The translations under genes and the position numbers were made by a program. From Enorma phocaeensis (GTDB lineage: Bacteria > Actinomycetota > Coriobacteriia > Coriobacteriales > Coriobacteriaceae), in assembly GCF_900186505.1 (NCBI RefSeq), contig NZ_LT891970.1, positions 28,689-92,688 on the forward strand: 64,000 nucleotides of DNA, in the 5' to 3' direction. The notes under the pieces were generated by a model. That model did not search any database, had not been told where the DNA came from, and saw only the letters and a list, made by a program, of their open reading frames with translations. This document shows, piece by piece, positions 51,432 through 60,084 of this stretch (positions are counted from its first letter, which is position 1; the number at the start of each line of letters is the position of its first letter).

Positions 51432-53126
51432 CTAGCGACGATGCGCCCGGTAGAACGCGATGAGCGAGCGCGTGCTCGCGTCCTGCTCGGCGAGCGCGGC
51501 GTCGTCATGGAAGGCAGGGGTGATCTGCTTGGCGAGCTGCTTGCCAAGCTCGACGCCCCACTGGTCGTAGGAATCGATGCCCCAGACCGTGCCCTGCACG
51601 AACGTGATGTGCTCGTAGAGCGCGATGAGCTCGCCCAGCGCGAACGGCGTGAGCTCGTCGCCCATGATCGAAGTCGTGGGCCGGTTGCCGGCGAACACGC
51701 GCGCGGGCACCATCCACTCGGCCGTGCCCTCGGCACGAACCTCGTCAGCCGTCTTCCCGAAGGCGAGGGCCTTGGTCTGCGCGAGGAAGTTGCCCAGGAA
51801 CAGCTCGTGCACGTCCTGTCCGCCGTCCTCGACCGGGTGCGCCGTGTTGGCGAACGCGATGAAGTCCGCGGGGATCATCTGCGTGCCCTGATGGATGAGC
51901 TGGTAGAAGGCGTGCTGGCCGTTCGTACCCGGCTCGCCCCAGAACACCTCGCCCGTGGCGGAGGTGACCGGCGTGCCGTCCCAGCGCACATGCTTACCGT
52001 TGGATTCCATGGTGAGCTGCTGCAGGTAGGCAGGGAAGCGGTGCAGGTACTGCGTGTAGGGCAGGACCGCATGGGTCTTGGAGTCGAAGAAGTTCACGTA
52101 CCACACGTTCATGAGGCCCATGAGGGCGACGACGTTCTCCTCGAGCGGGGTCTCTTCGAAATACTCATCGATCGCGCGGAAACCGGCGAGGAACTGCTGG
52201 AAACGCTCGGGACCGAGCACCACGATGAGCGAGAGGCCCACGGCGGAGTCGACGGAGTAGCGGCCGCCCACCCAGCTCCAGAAGCCAAAGGCGTTCTCGG
52301 GGTCGATGCCGAAGTCGGCCACGAGGTCCAGCGCGGTGGACACGGCGACGAAATGCTTCTTCACGGCGTCAGCCTGGGAGGCCTCGGAACCGTCGATGGC
52401 ACCAGCGGCCTTGAGGGCGTCGAGCATCCACGTGCGCACCTCGCGCGCGTTGGTGAGCGTCTCGAGCGTGGTGAACGTCTTGGAGACGATGATCACGAGC
52501 GTGGTCTCGGGGTCGAGGCCGCGGAGCTTCTCCGCCGCGTCGTTGGGGTCGATGTTGGAGATGTAGCGGCAGTCGATGCCGGCGTCCGCATAGGGCTTGA
52601 GCGCCTCGTAGGCCATGACGGGACCCAGGTCGGAGCCGCCGATGCCCACGGAAACCAGATGCTCGATGCGCTTGCCCGAAACACCCTTCCACTCGCCGGA
52701 GCGCACGCGCTCGGCGAAGGCGTACATGCGGTCGAGCACCTCGTGCACATCGGCTACGACATCCTGGCCGTCCACGATGAGCGAGCCCGCCTGCTCCTTG
52801 GGGCGGCGCAGCGCCGTGTGCAGCACGGCACGATCCTCGGTGGTGTTGATATGGGCGCCCGCATACATAGCGTCGCGGCGCTCCTCGAGCTTGACGGCAC
52901 GGCCAAGGTCGGCCAACAGCCTCACCGTCTCATCGGTGATGAGGTTCTTGGAGAGGTCGAAGAAGAGGTCGCCTGCCGTGAAGGAGAGCTTCTCGACGCG
53001 GTCGGGATCGGCGGCGAACCAACCCTTGAGGTCGATCCCCTCCTTGACGAGGGCGTCGTGGTGCTCCTGCAAAGCTTTCCAGGCAGCGGTCTGGACGGCG
53101 TCAATGGGTTCGGGAACAGTTGGCAT
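51432..53126 (-). CDS. pgi: Glucose-6-phosphate isomerase
   Basis: The 564-residue enzyme has both PGI signatures: VSVGIGGSDLGPVMAYEAL, FGFWSWVGGRYSVDSAVGLS and, near the end, WGVELGKQLAKQI, with the catalytic Glu in GGRYS-region context and QLTMESNGKHV. It interconverts glucose 6-phosphate and fructose 6-phosphate in glycolysis. Length equals the long bacterial/eukaryotic form (about 550). Glucose 6-phosphate released by the nearby FrlB-like enzyme would pass through it. It is downstream of a HAD phosphatase gene on the same strand (126-bp gap containing an A/T-rich promoter-like TAGAATAAAGTAT). Confidence 0.96.
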   Translation of the reverse strand: MPTVPEPIDAVQTAAWKALQEHHDALVKEGIDLKGWFAADPDRVEKLSFTAGDLFFDLSKNLITDETVRLLADLGRAVKLEERRDAMYAGAHINTTEDRAVLHTALRRPKEQAGSLIVDGQDVVADVHEVLDRMYAFAERVRSGEWKGVSGKRIEHLVSVGIGGSDLGPVMAYEALKPYADAGIDCRYISNIDPNDAAEKLRGLDPETTLVIIVSKTFTTLETLTNAREVRTWMLDALKAAGAIDGSEASQADAVKKHFVAVSTALDLVADFGIDPENAFGFWSWVGGRYSVDSAVGLSLIVVLGPERFQQFLAGFRAIDEYFEETPLEENVVALMGLMNVWYVNFFDSKTHAVLPYTQYLHRFPAYLQQLTMESNGKHVRWDGTPVTSATGEVFWGEPGTNGQHAFYQLIHQGTQMIPADFIAFANTAHPVEDGGQDVHELFLGNFLAQTKALAFGKTADEVRAEGTAEWMVPARVFAGNRPTTSIMGDELTPFALGELIALYEHITFVQGTVWGIDSYDQWGVELGKQLAKQITPAFHDDAALAEQDASTRSLIAFYRAHRR

Positions 53127-53252
53127 GGCTTCCTCCTTATCGATGTTGGCGAGCGCGGCGCGGTGAGGGCGGCCTCGTCACAGATACTTTATTCTACCGC
53201 AGCGACCCGGCACAGCGGCGGCTGAACGCAGCATGCCGGCGCGCGTTGGGCG

Positions 53253-54083
53253 CTACGCGGTAAACGGCCAACCACCCGCGGCGAGCACCTCGATGGCAGC
53301 GGCGACCGCGTCGTCCTCGCAGCGGCCGATATGCCACCGCGCAGCTGCCGCGGCCTCGGGCATCGCCCCCGCCACGGCGACCGGATGACCCGCGACGGCG
53401 AACATCGTGAGGTCGTTGCCGGCATCGCCGAAAACCACGACCTCGTTGAGCGAGACGCCCAAGTGCCGCGCGAGCTCCCGCACGCCCTCGCCCTTGTTCC
53501 ACCCGGCGGGCATGATGTTCAAGAAGCCCGCCATGGGAACGTCGAAGTCGAGGCCCTCCACCGCGGCGTTCAGCCGGTCGGAGAACGCCCGCGACCCATC
53601 GAGGTCGGTGGGCAGGAACGCGTTCGCCTTGAGAACCGCTCGGTCAGGCAGGCCATCTATGACCTCGCAGGTCTTCCCATAGGCGGGAACGATCTTGTAC
53701 AGATCATCGAGGGAGCCCGAGCACAGCTGCGGCGTCGTCCCCTCGAAAACCACAAGCCCCGAGCCGGGAATCTCGGCGAGCACCTCCACGAGCCTCTCGA
53801 GGGCGCGGTGCGGGAGCAGCTTCTCGAAGATCCGCTCGCCCTCTAGATACCCCTCGAGGCCGTTCGTCGCGATGCAGGTCGCGCAGCACGCCGCGTCACC
53901 CGAGAAAAACGCGGGAATCTGACCCACGCCGCGCCCGCTCGCCGGCCCGATCGCAAGCCCGGCCTCCATCGCGGCATGAAACGCCGCCCGCGTGCGCTCG
54001 GACACGCAGTGCGTGCCGGCGGGCATGATGGTCCCGTCGATATCGGACAAGATGAGCTTCACCTGAGGCGCGGCCTCTGACAT
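53253..54083 (-). CDS. Cof-type HAD-superfamily phosphatase
   Basis: The 276-residue protein has the Cof/IIB layout: LILSDIDGTIMPAGTH (nucleophile Asp), a C2 cap in the middle, and the C-terminal GDAGNDLTMFAVAGHPVAVA. Such enzymes dephosphorylate sugar phosphates, FMN or PLP. The cap (about 85-190) includes VVFEGTTPQLCSGSLDDLYK and does not identify a substrate. It is divergent from the alcohol dehydrogenase gene and precedes pgi. Start ATG 54083 has GAGGG upstream. Length normal. Confidence 0.88.
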   Translation of the reverse strand: MSEAAPQVKLILSDIDGTIMPAGTHCVSERTRAAFHAAMEAGLAIGPASGRGVGQIPAFFSGDAACCATCIATNGLEGYLEGERIFEKLLPHRALERLVEVLAEIPGSGLVVFEGTTPQLCSGSLDDLYKIVPAYGKTCEVIDGLPDRAVLKANAFLPTDLDGSRAFSDRLNAAVEGLDFDVPMAGFLNIMPAGWNKGEGVRELARHLGVSLNEVVVFGDAGNDLTMFAVAGHPVAVAGAMPEAAAAARWHIGRCEDDAVAAAIEVLAAGGWPFTA

Positions 54084-54287
54084 TGCATTCCCCTCTCGTA
54101 GGCGCCCTTCGGAGCCTTATAGGTTCCCTTCGCGGTCTTGCAGGTTTCCCCTTCGCAGTATAAATGTTCTTGAGCTACCATGACGCTAGCAGAAGACGGG
54201 CAGCACCCGCCTGGCGCCGCGACCGCACGCCTCGCGGCTGAACGGCAACGCGGCATCGCATACGACCGTAAACGTAAGGGGCACTCC

Positions 54288-55490
54288 ATGAACGACTTCA
54301 GCTTCTACTCTCCAACGCGCATTGTGTTCGGCCGCGGCGTGACCGATAAGGTGGGCGCGCACCTCGCCGAGGCCGGGTACACCAAGGCGCTCGTCGTCTT
54401 TGGCCAGGGCTCCGTCGTGCGCACCGGCACGCTCGACCGTGTGAAGGCATCGCTCGACCAAGCGGGCATCTCCCACGTCGAGCTCGGCGGCGTGCGCCCC
54501 AACCCCGAGATCGGCCTCGTTCGCCAGGGCATCGAGCTCGCACGCAGCGAGCAGGTGGATGTCGTGCTGCCCGTGGGCGGCGGCTCGGCCATGGACTGCG
54601 CCAAGGCGATCGCCCTCGGCGTACCCTACGACGGCGACGTATGGGACTTCTTCGTCCGGGGCGTCAAGCCCGCCGCGCACGTGCCGGTCGCGGCCGTGGT
54701 GACCATCCCCGCCTCGGGCTCCGAGGCATCCAACTCCTCGGTGATCAGCAACGACGCCGAGCACCTCAAGAGCGGCATCAACACCGATCTCAACCGCCCC
54801 GTCATCTCCTTCCTCGATCCCGAGCTCACCTTCACCTTGCCGCCCTACCAGACCGCAGCGGGCGCTACGGACATCATGTCCCACGTCATGGAGCGCTTCT
54901 TCTCCGGCGAGCCGGGGGTTCCGGTGACCGACCACATCGCCTGCGGCATCATCAGGAGCGTCATCGAGACCGCGCCGCGCGCGCTCGAGGATCCGAGCGA
55001 CTACGACGCACGCGCCAACCTCATGTGGGCGGGCACGCTCGCGCACAACGGCCTGGCGGGCTGCGGCACCAACATCCCCGGCAAGCGCGACGGCGACTGG
55101 ACCTGCCATGGCCTGGAGCACGAGCTTTCGGCCCTCGACACGGGCATCACGCACGGCGCCGGCCTCGCGGTGGTCTTCCCGGCGTGGATGCGCTACGTCT
55201 GGCGCGAGCACCCCGAGCGCTTCCTCTCCTTCGCCTACGAGGTCTTCGAGATCGAGCCTGTCGACGAGAGCGACGAGGCGATCGAGGACGCTGTGACCGC
55301 CACCATCGACGAGCTGCAGGAATTCTTCGTGTCGCTGGGCATGCCGCGCACCCTGGGCGAGCTCGGCGTGCATGAGGAGGACATCGACAAGATGCTCCCC
55401 GGCCTCAAGATCAACCGCGGCGAGGTCTTCGGGAGCTTCAAGCAGCTCACGCTCGACGACGCCCGCGCCATCTACGCGAGCGCGCTGTAG
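54288..55490 (+). CDS. Iron-containing alcohol dehydrogenase (butanol dehydrogenase-like)
   Basis: The 400-residue protein is a group III ADH: FYSPTRIVFGRGVTDKVGAH, VVFGQGSVVRTG, LPVGGGSAMDCAKAIA (NAD(P) binding), TIPASGSEASNSSVI, a D-I-M-S-H-V-M-E-R metal helix, HGLEHELSALDTGITHG (metal His) and AVVFPAWMRYV. It resembles BDH/YqhD-type NADPH-dependent aldehyde reductases. Probable role: reduction of aldehydes in fermentation or detoxification. ATG 54288 has AAGGGG upstream; the longer frame from 54180 is not conserved. The gene is divergent from the Cof-type phosphatase across 204 bp. Confidence 0.91.
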   Translation: MNDFSFYSPTRIVFGRGVTDKVGAHLAEAGYTKALVVFGQGSVVRTGTLDRVKASLDQAGISHVELGGVRPNPEIGLVRQGIELARSEQVDVVLPVGGGSAMDCAKAIALGVPYDGDVWDFFVRGVKPAAHVPVAAVVTIPASGSEASNSSVISNDAEHLKSGINTDLNRPVISFLDPELTFTLPPYQTAAGATDIMSHVMERFFSGEPGVPVTDHIACGIIRSVIETAPRALEDPSDYDARANLMWAGTLAHNGLAGCGTNIPGKRDGDWTCHGLEHELSALDTGITHGAGLAVVFPAWMRYVWREHPERFLSFAYEVFEIEPVDESDEAIEDAVTATIDELQEFFVSLGMPRTLGELGVHEEDIDKMLPGLKINRGEVFGSFKQLTLDDARAIYASAL

Positions 55491-55646
55491 GACACGGCGG
55501 CGCCTCCTACAGCCTGCCGTTGAGGCCCGTCTGATGAGGGCGGGCGAACCTTGTGCGACGACCAGCCGTATGGCATGCTCATGCCTTTGACCGCCATCGA
55601 ACGGCGCAAGCCATCAGGCGCACGCCATCAACCGGTTGGGAGATCC

Positions 55647-56912
55647 ATGCTGAACTCGAACGGACCCGCCATCACACGACGCAGCCTCATCGCTGCCGGC
55701 ACGCTCGCCGGCCTGGCAGCGGGGACGGCAGGCTGCAGCGCGCTCGCGGATAGCGGCCTGCTGCCCGATGACGGCGACGCCACCGTATGGGACCGACCTG
55801 CGGCGCAGCATGGCTCCGCCGAGCAGGCCGAGCAGGCAGAACCGGAGCCCACGGCAGCCGAGCGCCTGCTCGCCGCCATGACGCTCGAGCAGAAGGTCGC
55901 CCAGCTCTTCATCGTCACACCCGAGCAGCTCACCGGGGCGTCCACCGCCACGATCGCCGGCGACATGACCAAGCGTTCCCTCGCCGAGATCCCCGTGGGC
56001 GGGCTCTGCTACTTCCGCAAGAACCTCGTCCGCGCCGAGCAGGTGCGCAACCTCCTCTCGGGCACGCGCGAGCTCGGCCTCGGCGCGGGCGCGGGCGTGG
56101 CGCCGTTCCTCTCGATCGACGAGGAAGGCGGCCCGCTCGTTGCGCGCGTCGCGAACTGCGGCCTCTTCGATGTGGAGCGCTTTCCCAACATGGCCGAGAT
56201 CGGCGCGACCGGCGATCCCGCCCAAGCGGCGCACGTCGGCGAGACCATCGGTACATACCTGCGCGAGATCGGTTTCAACCTGGACTTCGCGCCGATCGCC
56301 GACGTGCTCACCAACCCCGACAACACCGCCATCGGCGCGCGTTCGTTCAGCTCCGATGCCGACCTCGCGGCGCAGATGGTCGCCGCCGAGGTCGCAGCGA
56401 TGCTCGAGACGGGTACGCTGCCGTGCGTGAAGCACTTCCCCGGCCACGGCGACACCGCGGGCGATTCGCACACGGGCGCCGTCTATGCCGAGCGCACGCG
56501 CGAGGAAATCGAATCCTGCGAGTTCAAGCCCTTCATCTCCGCCATCGAGGCGGGCTGCCCGATGGTGATGGTGGGCCATATCGAAACGCCTAATTTCGCA
56601 GCGGACGGATTGCCGGCGTCGCTCTCCCCCTTCATGATGGGAGACATCCTGCGCGGCGAGCTCGGCTTCGAGGGCGTCATCATTTCCGACTCGTTTGGCA
56701 TGGGCGCCATCACGCAGAATTTCTCAGCTGCAGACGCCGCCGTGCGCTACTTCGAGGCGGGCGGCGACATCCTGCTCATGACGCCCGATCTTCGCTCTGC
56801 CGTTGCAGGCGTCGTCGCCGCCGTGAACGACGGGCGCCTGAGCGAGGAGCGCATCGACGAGAGCGTCAAGCGCGCGCTCGAGCTCAAGGAGAGCGCCGGG
56901 ATCATCGCGTAG
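55647..56912 (+). CDS. GH3-family beta-N-acetylhexosaminidase (NagZ-like), Tat lipoprotein
   Basis: The 421-residue protein begins with a twin-arginine lipoprotein signal: ITRRSLIAAGTLAGLAAGTA then the lipobox Cys, so it is exported folded and lipid-anchored outside the membrane. The GH3 domain has VAQLFIVTPEQLTG, FLSIDEEGGPLVARV, and the diagnostic KHFPGHGDTAGDSH, followed by VMVGHIETPNF and VIISDSFGMGAI (nucleophile Asp in SDSF). NagZ-type enzymes remove GlcNAc from peptidoglycan fragments. ATG 55647 puts GGGAG 5 nt upstream; the frame upstream from 55551 lacks signal character. In contrast to Gram-negative NagZ, this one is extracellular, pointing to wall turnover. Confidence 0.92.
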   Translation: MLNSNGPAITRRSLIAAGTLAGLAAGTAGCSALADSGLLPDDGDATVWDRPAAQHGSAEQAEQAEPEPTAAERLLAAMTLEQKVAQLFIVTPEQLTGASTATIAGDMTKRSLAEIPVGGLCYFRKNLVRAEQVRNLLSGTRELGLGAGAGVAPFLSIDEEGGPLVARVANCGLFDVERFPNMAEIGATGDPAQAAHVGETIGTYLREIGFNLDFAPIADVLTNPDNTAIGARSFSSDADLAAQMVAAEVAAMLETGTLPCVKHFPGHGDTAGDSHTGAVYAERTREEIESCEFKPFISAIEAGCPMVMVGHIETPNFAADGLPASLSPFMMGDILRGELGFEGVIISDSFGMGAITQNFSAADAAVRYFEAGGDILLMTPDLRSAVAGVVAAVNDGRLSEERIDESVKRALELKESAGIIA

Positions 56913-56949
56913 CGGGACCGAGCGGGGTGGCATTCGCTGGCCTGCCGAC

Positions 56950-56973
56950 CGGCGGGCATGCGCAGGCCCGCCG
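56950..56973. terminator. Terminator-like hairpin between convergent genes
   Basis: CGGCGGGC pairs perfectly with GCCCGCCG around an 8-nt loop between the GH3 stop (56912) and the endonuclease IV stop (56986). No T-run. Confidence 0.5.
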
Positions 56974-56985
56974 ACGAGGGGCGCC

Positions 56986-57858
56986 TTATGAATCCGCCGA
57001 GAGCTCGCGCATGAGGCTGATCTCGCGGGCGTAGCCATCGAGCTCGTTGGGCGTTTCCAGGATGAACGGCAGGCCGCGCAAGGCGGGGTGCCGCACGATC
57101 GCAGCGAAGACCTCCGGTCCGCCGCCGAGCGCAGGATCTCCCAGATATCCCTCGCCGATCCGCGCATGGCGGTCCTTATGCGCCCCGCAGGGATTCTTGG
57201 AGTCGTTGAGGTGCACGGCGCGCAGGCGCTCCAACCCCACCGTGCGGTCGAGGTCGGCGAGCACGCCGTCGAGGTCGTGGACGATGTCGTAGCCCGCATC
57301 GCTCACATGACAGGTGTCGAGGCACACGCCAAGGCGACCCGCAAGCTCCCCGCGACGCGCCTCCACGGCGTCGATCACGGCAGCGATCTCCTCGAACGTT
57401 CGACCCACCTCGGTGCCCTTGCCCGCCATGGTCTCGAGCAGCACGCAGGTGCGCTGGCCGGCAAACATCACCTGGCAGAGCGTCTCGGCGATGAGCTCCA
57501 TCCCATGTTGCGCACCTTGACCGGTATGCGCACCGGGGTGGAAGTTGTAGTAGTTGCCCGGCAGCAGCTCCAGCCGTTCGAGGTCCTCGCGCATGGCACC
57601 CAGCGCGAAGGTGCGCGCGCCCTCCTTCGCGGAGCACGGGTTGTAGGTATAGGGAGCGTGCGCGACGAGCGGCCCGAACGCGTGATCCTCCATGGTGCGC
57701 GCGAGCGCGGCGACATCGTCGGGATCGAGCGCGCGCACGTTGCCGCCGCGCGGGTTGCGTGTGAAGAACGCGAACGTGTTGGCCCCTATGGATAGCGCGG
57801 TCTCGCCCATAGCCGCGTAACCGTTCGCGATCGAGAGATGGCAGCCGATGGTGAGCAC
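56986..57858 (-). CDS. nfo: Endonuclease IV (AP endonuclease)
   Basis: The 290-residue TIM-barrel enzyme shows IGCHLSIANGYAAM, VAHAPYTYNPCS, YYNFHPGAHTGQG (metal His), LLETMAGKGTEVGRTFEEI (metal Glu), VCLDTCHVSDAGYDI (Asp, His), HLNDSKNPCGAHKDRHA and FILETPNE (Glu). These match Nfo in order and ligands. It cuts DNA 5' of abasic sites in base-excision repair. GTG at 57858 is chosen since AGGAG lies about 8 nt upstream and family similarity starts at once. It begins just after the aldo/keto reductase stop (57860), overlapping its end region, so the two are co-transcribed. Confidence 0.94.
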   Translation of the reverse strand: MLTIGCHLSIANGYAAMGETALSIGANTFAFFTRNPRGGNVRALDPDDVAALARTMEDHAFGPLVAHAPYTYNPCSAKEGARTFALGAMREDLERLELLPGNYYNFHPGAHTGQGAQHGMELIAETLCQVMFAGQRTCVLLETMAGKGTEVGRTFEEIAAVIDAVEARRGELAGRLGVCLDTCHVSDAGYDIVHDLDGVLADLDRTVGLERLRAVHLNDSKNPCGAHKDRHARIGEGYLGDPALGGGPEVFAAIVRHPALRGLPFILETPNELDGYAREISLMRELSADS

Positions 57859-57859
57859 G

Positions 57860-59152
57860 CTAGCACTCCTTCCCCTGCCCGCGGGAGGCGCCGCCGCGCC
57901 CGGAGCCGGCGGCAGCCCCGCGCCCGGAGCCGGTATCATCGGCGCGACCGGCGATACGGGACAGGATGGCTCCCACCGGACCCGGGGTAAGGCGCCGGCG
58001 CACGTCGACCAAGCGGTCGGGGATCTCGATATGCTGGGGGCAATGCCTCGCGCACGCCCCGCATCGCACGCAGTTGCTCGCCAGGCGCGGGTGGCCGCTG
58101 CGTATGGCCGAGGCGGTGAAGTACTGCGAGACGCCCGTGAACCACCCGTGGGCGTACGAGGCGTTGTACGCCGCGAAGCACCCGGGGATGTTGATGCCGT
58201 GCGGACAGGGCATGCAATAGTTGCATCCCGTGCACGGCACGCGGTTCGACTGCTCGAAGACCTCGCGCACGCGCCCGATCGCCGCGCGCTGCCCACCGCT
58301 CAGGCACCCTGGAAGCGCCACCTGGGCGATGGCGGCGTTATCGTCCACCATCGCGGGCGACGCCATGCCCGAGAGCAGCATCGTGACCTCGGGGTGGTCC
58401 CACACCCAGGCAAGCCCCCATGCCGCCGGAGCATCGAGCGGCACCGAGCCCGCGGCGCTCGCGAGCACGCGCTCCTCGGCGCCATCGAGCACGCGGCGAG
58501 CGCGGTCCGGGAGCTTGTCGGCAAGCCTTCCGCCCAAGAGCGGCTCCATGATGAAGACGGCTAGCCCGCGCCCAGCCGCCGCCTTAAGGCCCGCCGTGCC
58601 CGCTTGGTACGTCTCGTTGGCATAGTTGTACTGGATCTGGCAGAAGTCCCAATCGTAGGCATCGAGGAGCGTCGTGAAGTCGCCTGCGCTCCCGTGATAC
58701 GAAAAGCCAACGTGGCGGATGCGACCGCGCTCCTTCTGCCGCGCGATCCACGCCTCGATGCCCAACCCAACGAGGCGCTCCCATTGCGCGGGGCTCGTCA
58801 CGTTGTGCATGAGGTAGTAATCGATGCGATCGGTGCGCAGGCGCTTCAGCTGCTCGTCGAGATAGCGGTCGAGATCAGCCGCCTTCTTGCACGAGGCATG
58901 GGGCAGCTTGGTGGCGATCAGGAACCGATCGCGCAGGCCCAGGTGCTCGAGCGCAGCCCCCACGCACGCCTCGTTGCCAGGGTAGAGATAGGCTGTATCG
59001 AGATAGTTGACGCCCTGTTCGGCAGCACGGGCGATGATGCGCTCGGCCGCCTCCTGGTCGATGGCTCCAAGCACGCCGCGCGGGAAGCGCATGCAGCCAA
59101 GGCCGAGCGCCGAGATGCGCTCGCCGCTCTTAGGATCGGTACGGTATTGCAT
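57860..59152 (-). CDS. Aldo/keto reductase with C-terminal 4Fe-4S ferredoxin domain
   Basis: The 430-residue protein has an AKR barrel (LGLGCMRFPRG, NYLDTAYLYPGNEACVGAAL with catalytic Asp/Tyr, a TKLPHASCKK strand with Lys, DYYLMHNV with His) and a C-terminal ferredoxin part with CTGCNYCMPCPHGINIP and CVRCGACARHCPQHIEIP, enough Cys for two 4Fe-4S clusters. Such fused enzymes are common in anaerobes; substrate unknown. The last ~25 residues are Gly/Arg-rich. A TACAAT -10 box overlapping a palindrome lies 34 bp upstream of ATG 59152. Confidence 0.92.
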   Translation of the reverse strand: MQYRTDPKSGERISALGLGCMRFPRGVLGAIDQEAAERIIARAAEQGVNYLDTAYLYPGNEACVGAALEHLGLRDRFLIATKLPHASCKKAADLDRYLDEQLKRLRTDRIDYYLMHNVTSPAQWERLVGLGIEAWIARQKERGRIRHVGFSYHGSAGDFTTLLDAYDWDFCQIQYNYANETYQAGTAGLKAAAGRGLAVFIMEPLLGGRLADKLPDRARRVLDGAEERVLASAAGSVPLDAPAAWGLAWVWDHPEVTMLLSGMASPAMVDDNAAIAQVALPGCLSGGQRAAIGRVREVFEQSNRVPCTGCNYCMPCPHGINIPGCFAAYNASYAHGWFTGVSQYFTASAIRSGHPRLASNCVRCGACARHCPQHIEIPDRLVDVRRRLTPGPVGAILSRIAGRADDTGSGRGAAAGSGRGGASRGQGKEC

Positions 59153-59171
59153 AGGGCCCCTCGCGACGACG

Positions 59172-59191
59172 ATACGGTAGCCCGTATTGTA
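59172..59191 (-). promoter_or_regulatory. Promoter -10 box overlapping a palindrome, upstream of aldo/keto reductase
   Basis: On the minus strand TACAAT (59186-59191) is followed by the palindrome ATACGG-GCTA-CCGTAT (59172-59187). A repressor bound there would cover the transcription start. No good -35 is seen. Confidence 0.45.
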
Positions 59192-59203
59192 GCGAAGAGC
59201 GCC

Positions 59204-59323
59204 CTACTCGAGCGCGTCCTCCGCGATCTCGCTGCGGCGCTCGATCTCGCGCACCGCCTCCGACGCCATGAACGCCACGACGGCGCCGGCCGTCAGCAAG
59301 ATCATCGCGAGCGTCTCGCCCAT
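59204..59323 (-). CDS. Small single-pass membrane protein, 39 residues
   Basis: On the minus strand ATG 59323, with AAAGGGG about 9 nt upstream, opens a frame of 39 codons ending TAG at 59204-59206. The peptide has a hydrophobic segment (LAMILLTAGAVVAFMA, residues 5-20) followed by a charged helix (SEAVREIERRSEIAEDALE), as in small regulatory or structural membrane peptides. Third codon positions are G/C as in real genes. It lies 51 bp upstream of the aldo/keto reductase start on the same strand, and could share a transcript. No family recognised; the good ribosome binding site and helix pattern are the support. Confidence 0.6.
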   Translation of the reverse strand: MGETLAMILLTAGAVVAFMASEAVREIERRSEIAEDALE

Positions 59324-59559
59324 TCCGAACCCCTTTCAGCACCCCGTCGGTGCATTTGGCTTCCCCGGTCTATCCTCAGCGGACCCCTTGGAACAAACCA
59401 TAGGACCCCCGTACAAGCGATTCGCAAACAAAACGTAAGCGCTCCGCAAAGCGCCAGGGACGCGCACCGGAGCTTGGCGTATCATGGTTGCGCACGACAC
59501 GCCCCAGTTGCGCACGGCACGCTCCAAGAGAGCCCGGCGCATACGAGAAAGGCCGGCAC

Positions 59560-60048
59560 GTGAAAGTCACCATCTACACCGACGGAGCTGCCCGCGGGAA
59601 CCCCGGCAACGGCGGGTACGGCGCCGTGCTGCTCTATACCAACAGCAAGGGCGAGACATTCACCCGCGAGCTCTCGCAGGGCTTCGAGCGCACGACCAAC
59701 AACCGTATGGAGCTCCTCGCCGCCATCGTCGCGCTCGAGACGCTCAACCGCCCCTGCGACGTCGAGCTCCACACAGACTCCCAATACCTTGTGAAGGCTT
59801 TCAACGACCACTGGATCGACGGCTGGATCCGCCGTGGATGGAAGACCGCTGCGAAGAAGCCCGTGAAGAACGTCGACCTATGGCAGCGACTGCTCGCCGC
59901 CAAGGAGCCGCACCAGGTGACGTTCATCTGGGTGAAGGGCCACGCCGGCCACAGCTTGAACGAGCGCTGCGACGAGCTTGCGACCACCGCCGCGGATTCG
60001 GGTACACTGAGCATCGATACCGGATTCGCTGAAACCGATGCAGATTAA
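59560..60048 (+). CDS. rnhA: Ribonuclease HI
   Basis: The 162-residue protein starts KVTIYTDGAARGNPGNGGYG (first catalytic Asp), with TTNNRMELLAAIVALE (Glu), VELHTDSQYLVKAFNDHWI (Asp), and IWVKGHAGHSLNERCDELA (His, Asp). The basic protrusion WIRRGWKTAAKKPVKNVDLW is present. It degrades RNA in RNA-DNA hybrids in replication and repair. GTG 59560 is used because the domain begins there; an ATG at 59488 would add a non-conserved extension. Next gene on the same strand starts 37 nt later. Confidence 0.94.
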   Translation: MKVTIYTDGAARGNPGNGGYGAVLLYTNSKGETFTRELSQGFERTTNNRMELLAAIVALETLNRPCDVELHTDSQYLVKAFNDHWIDGWIRRGWKTAAKKPVKNVDLWQRLLAAKEPHQVTFIWVKGHAGHSLNERCDELATTAADSGTLSIDTGFAETDAD

Positions 60049-60084
60049 CGCGCGGCGGCTCATCTCGATGGAACAGGAGACACC

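Noticed and set aside
51441..53225. 594-codon open frame on the plus strand
   Set aside because: Antisense shadow of pgi; no domain-like sequence.
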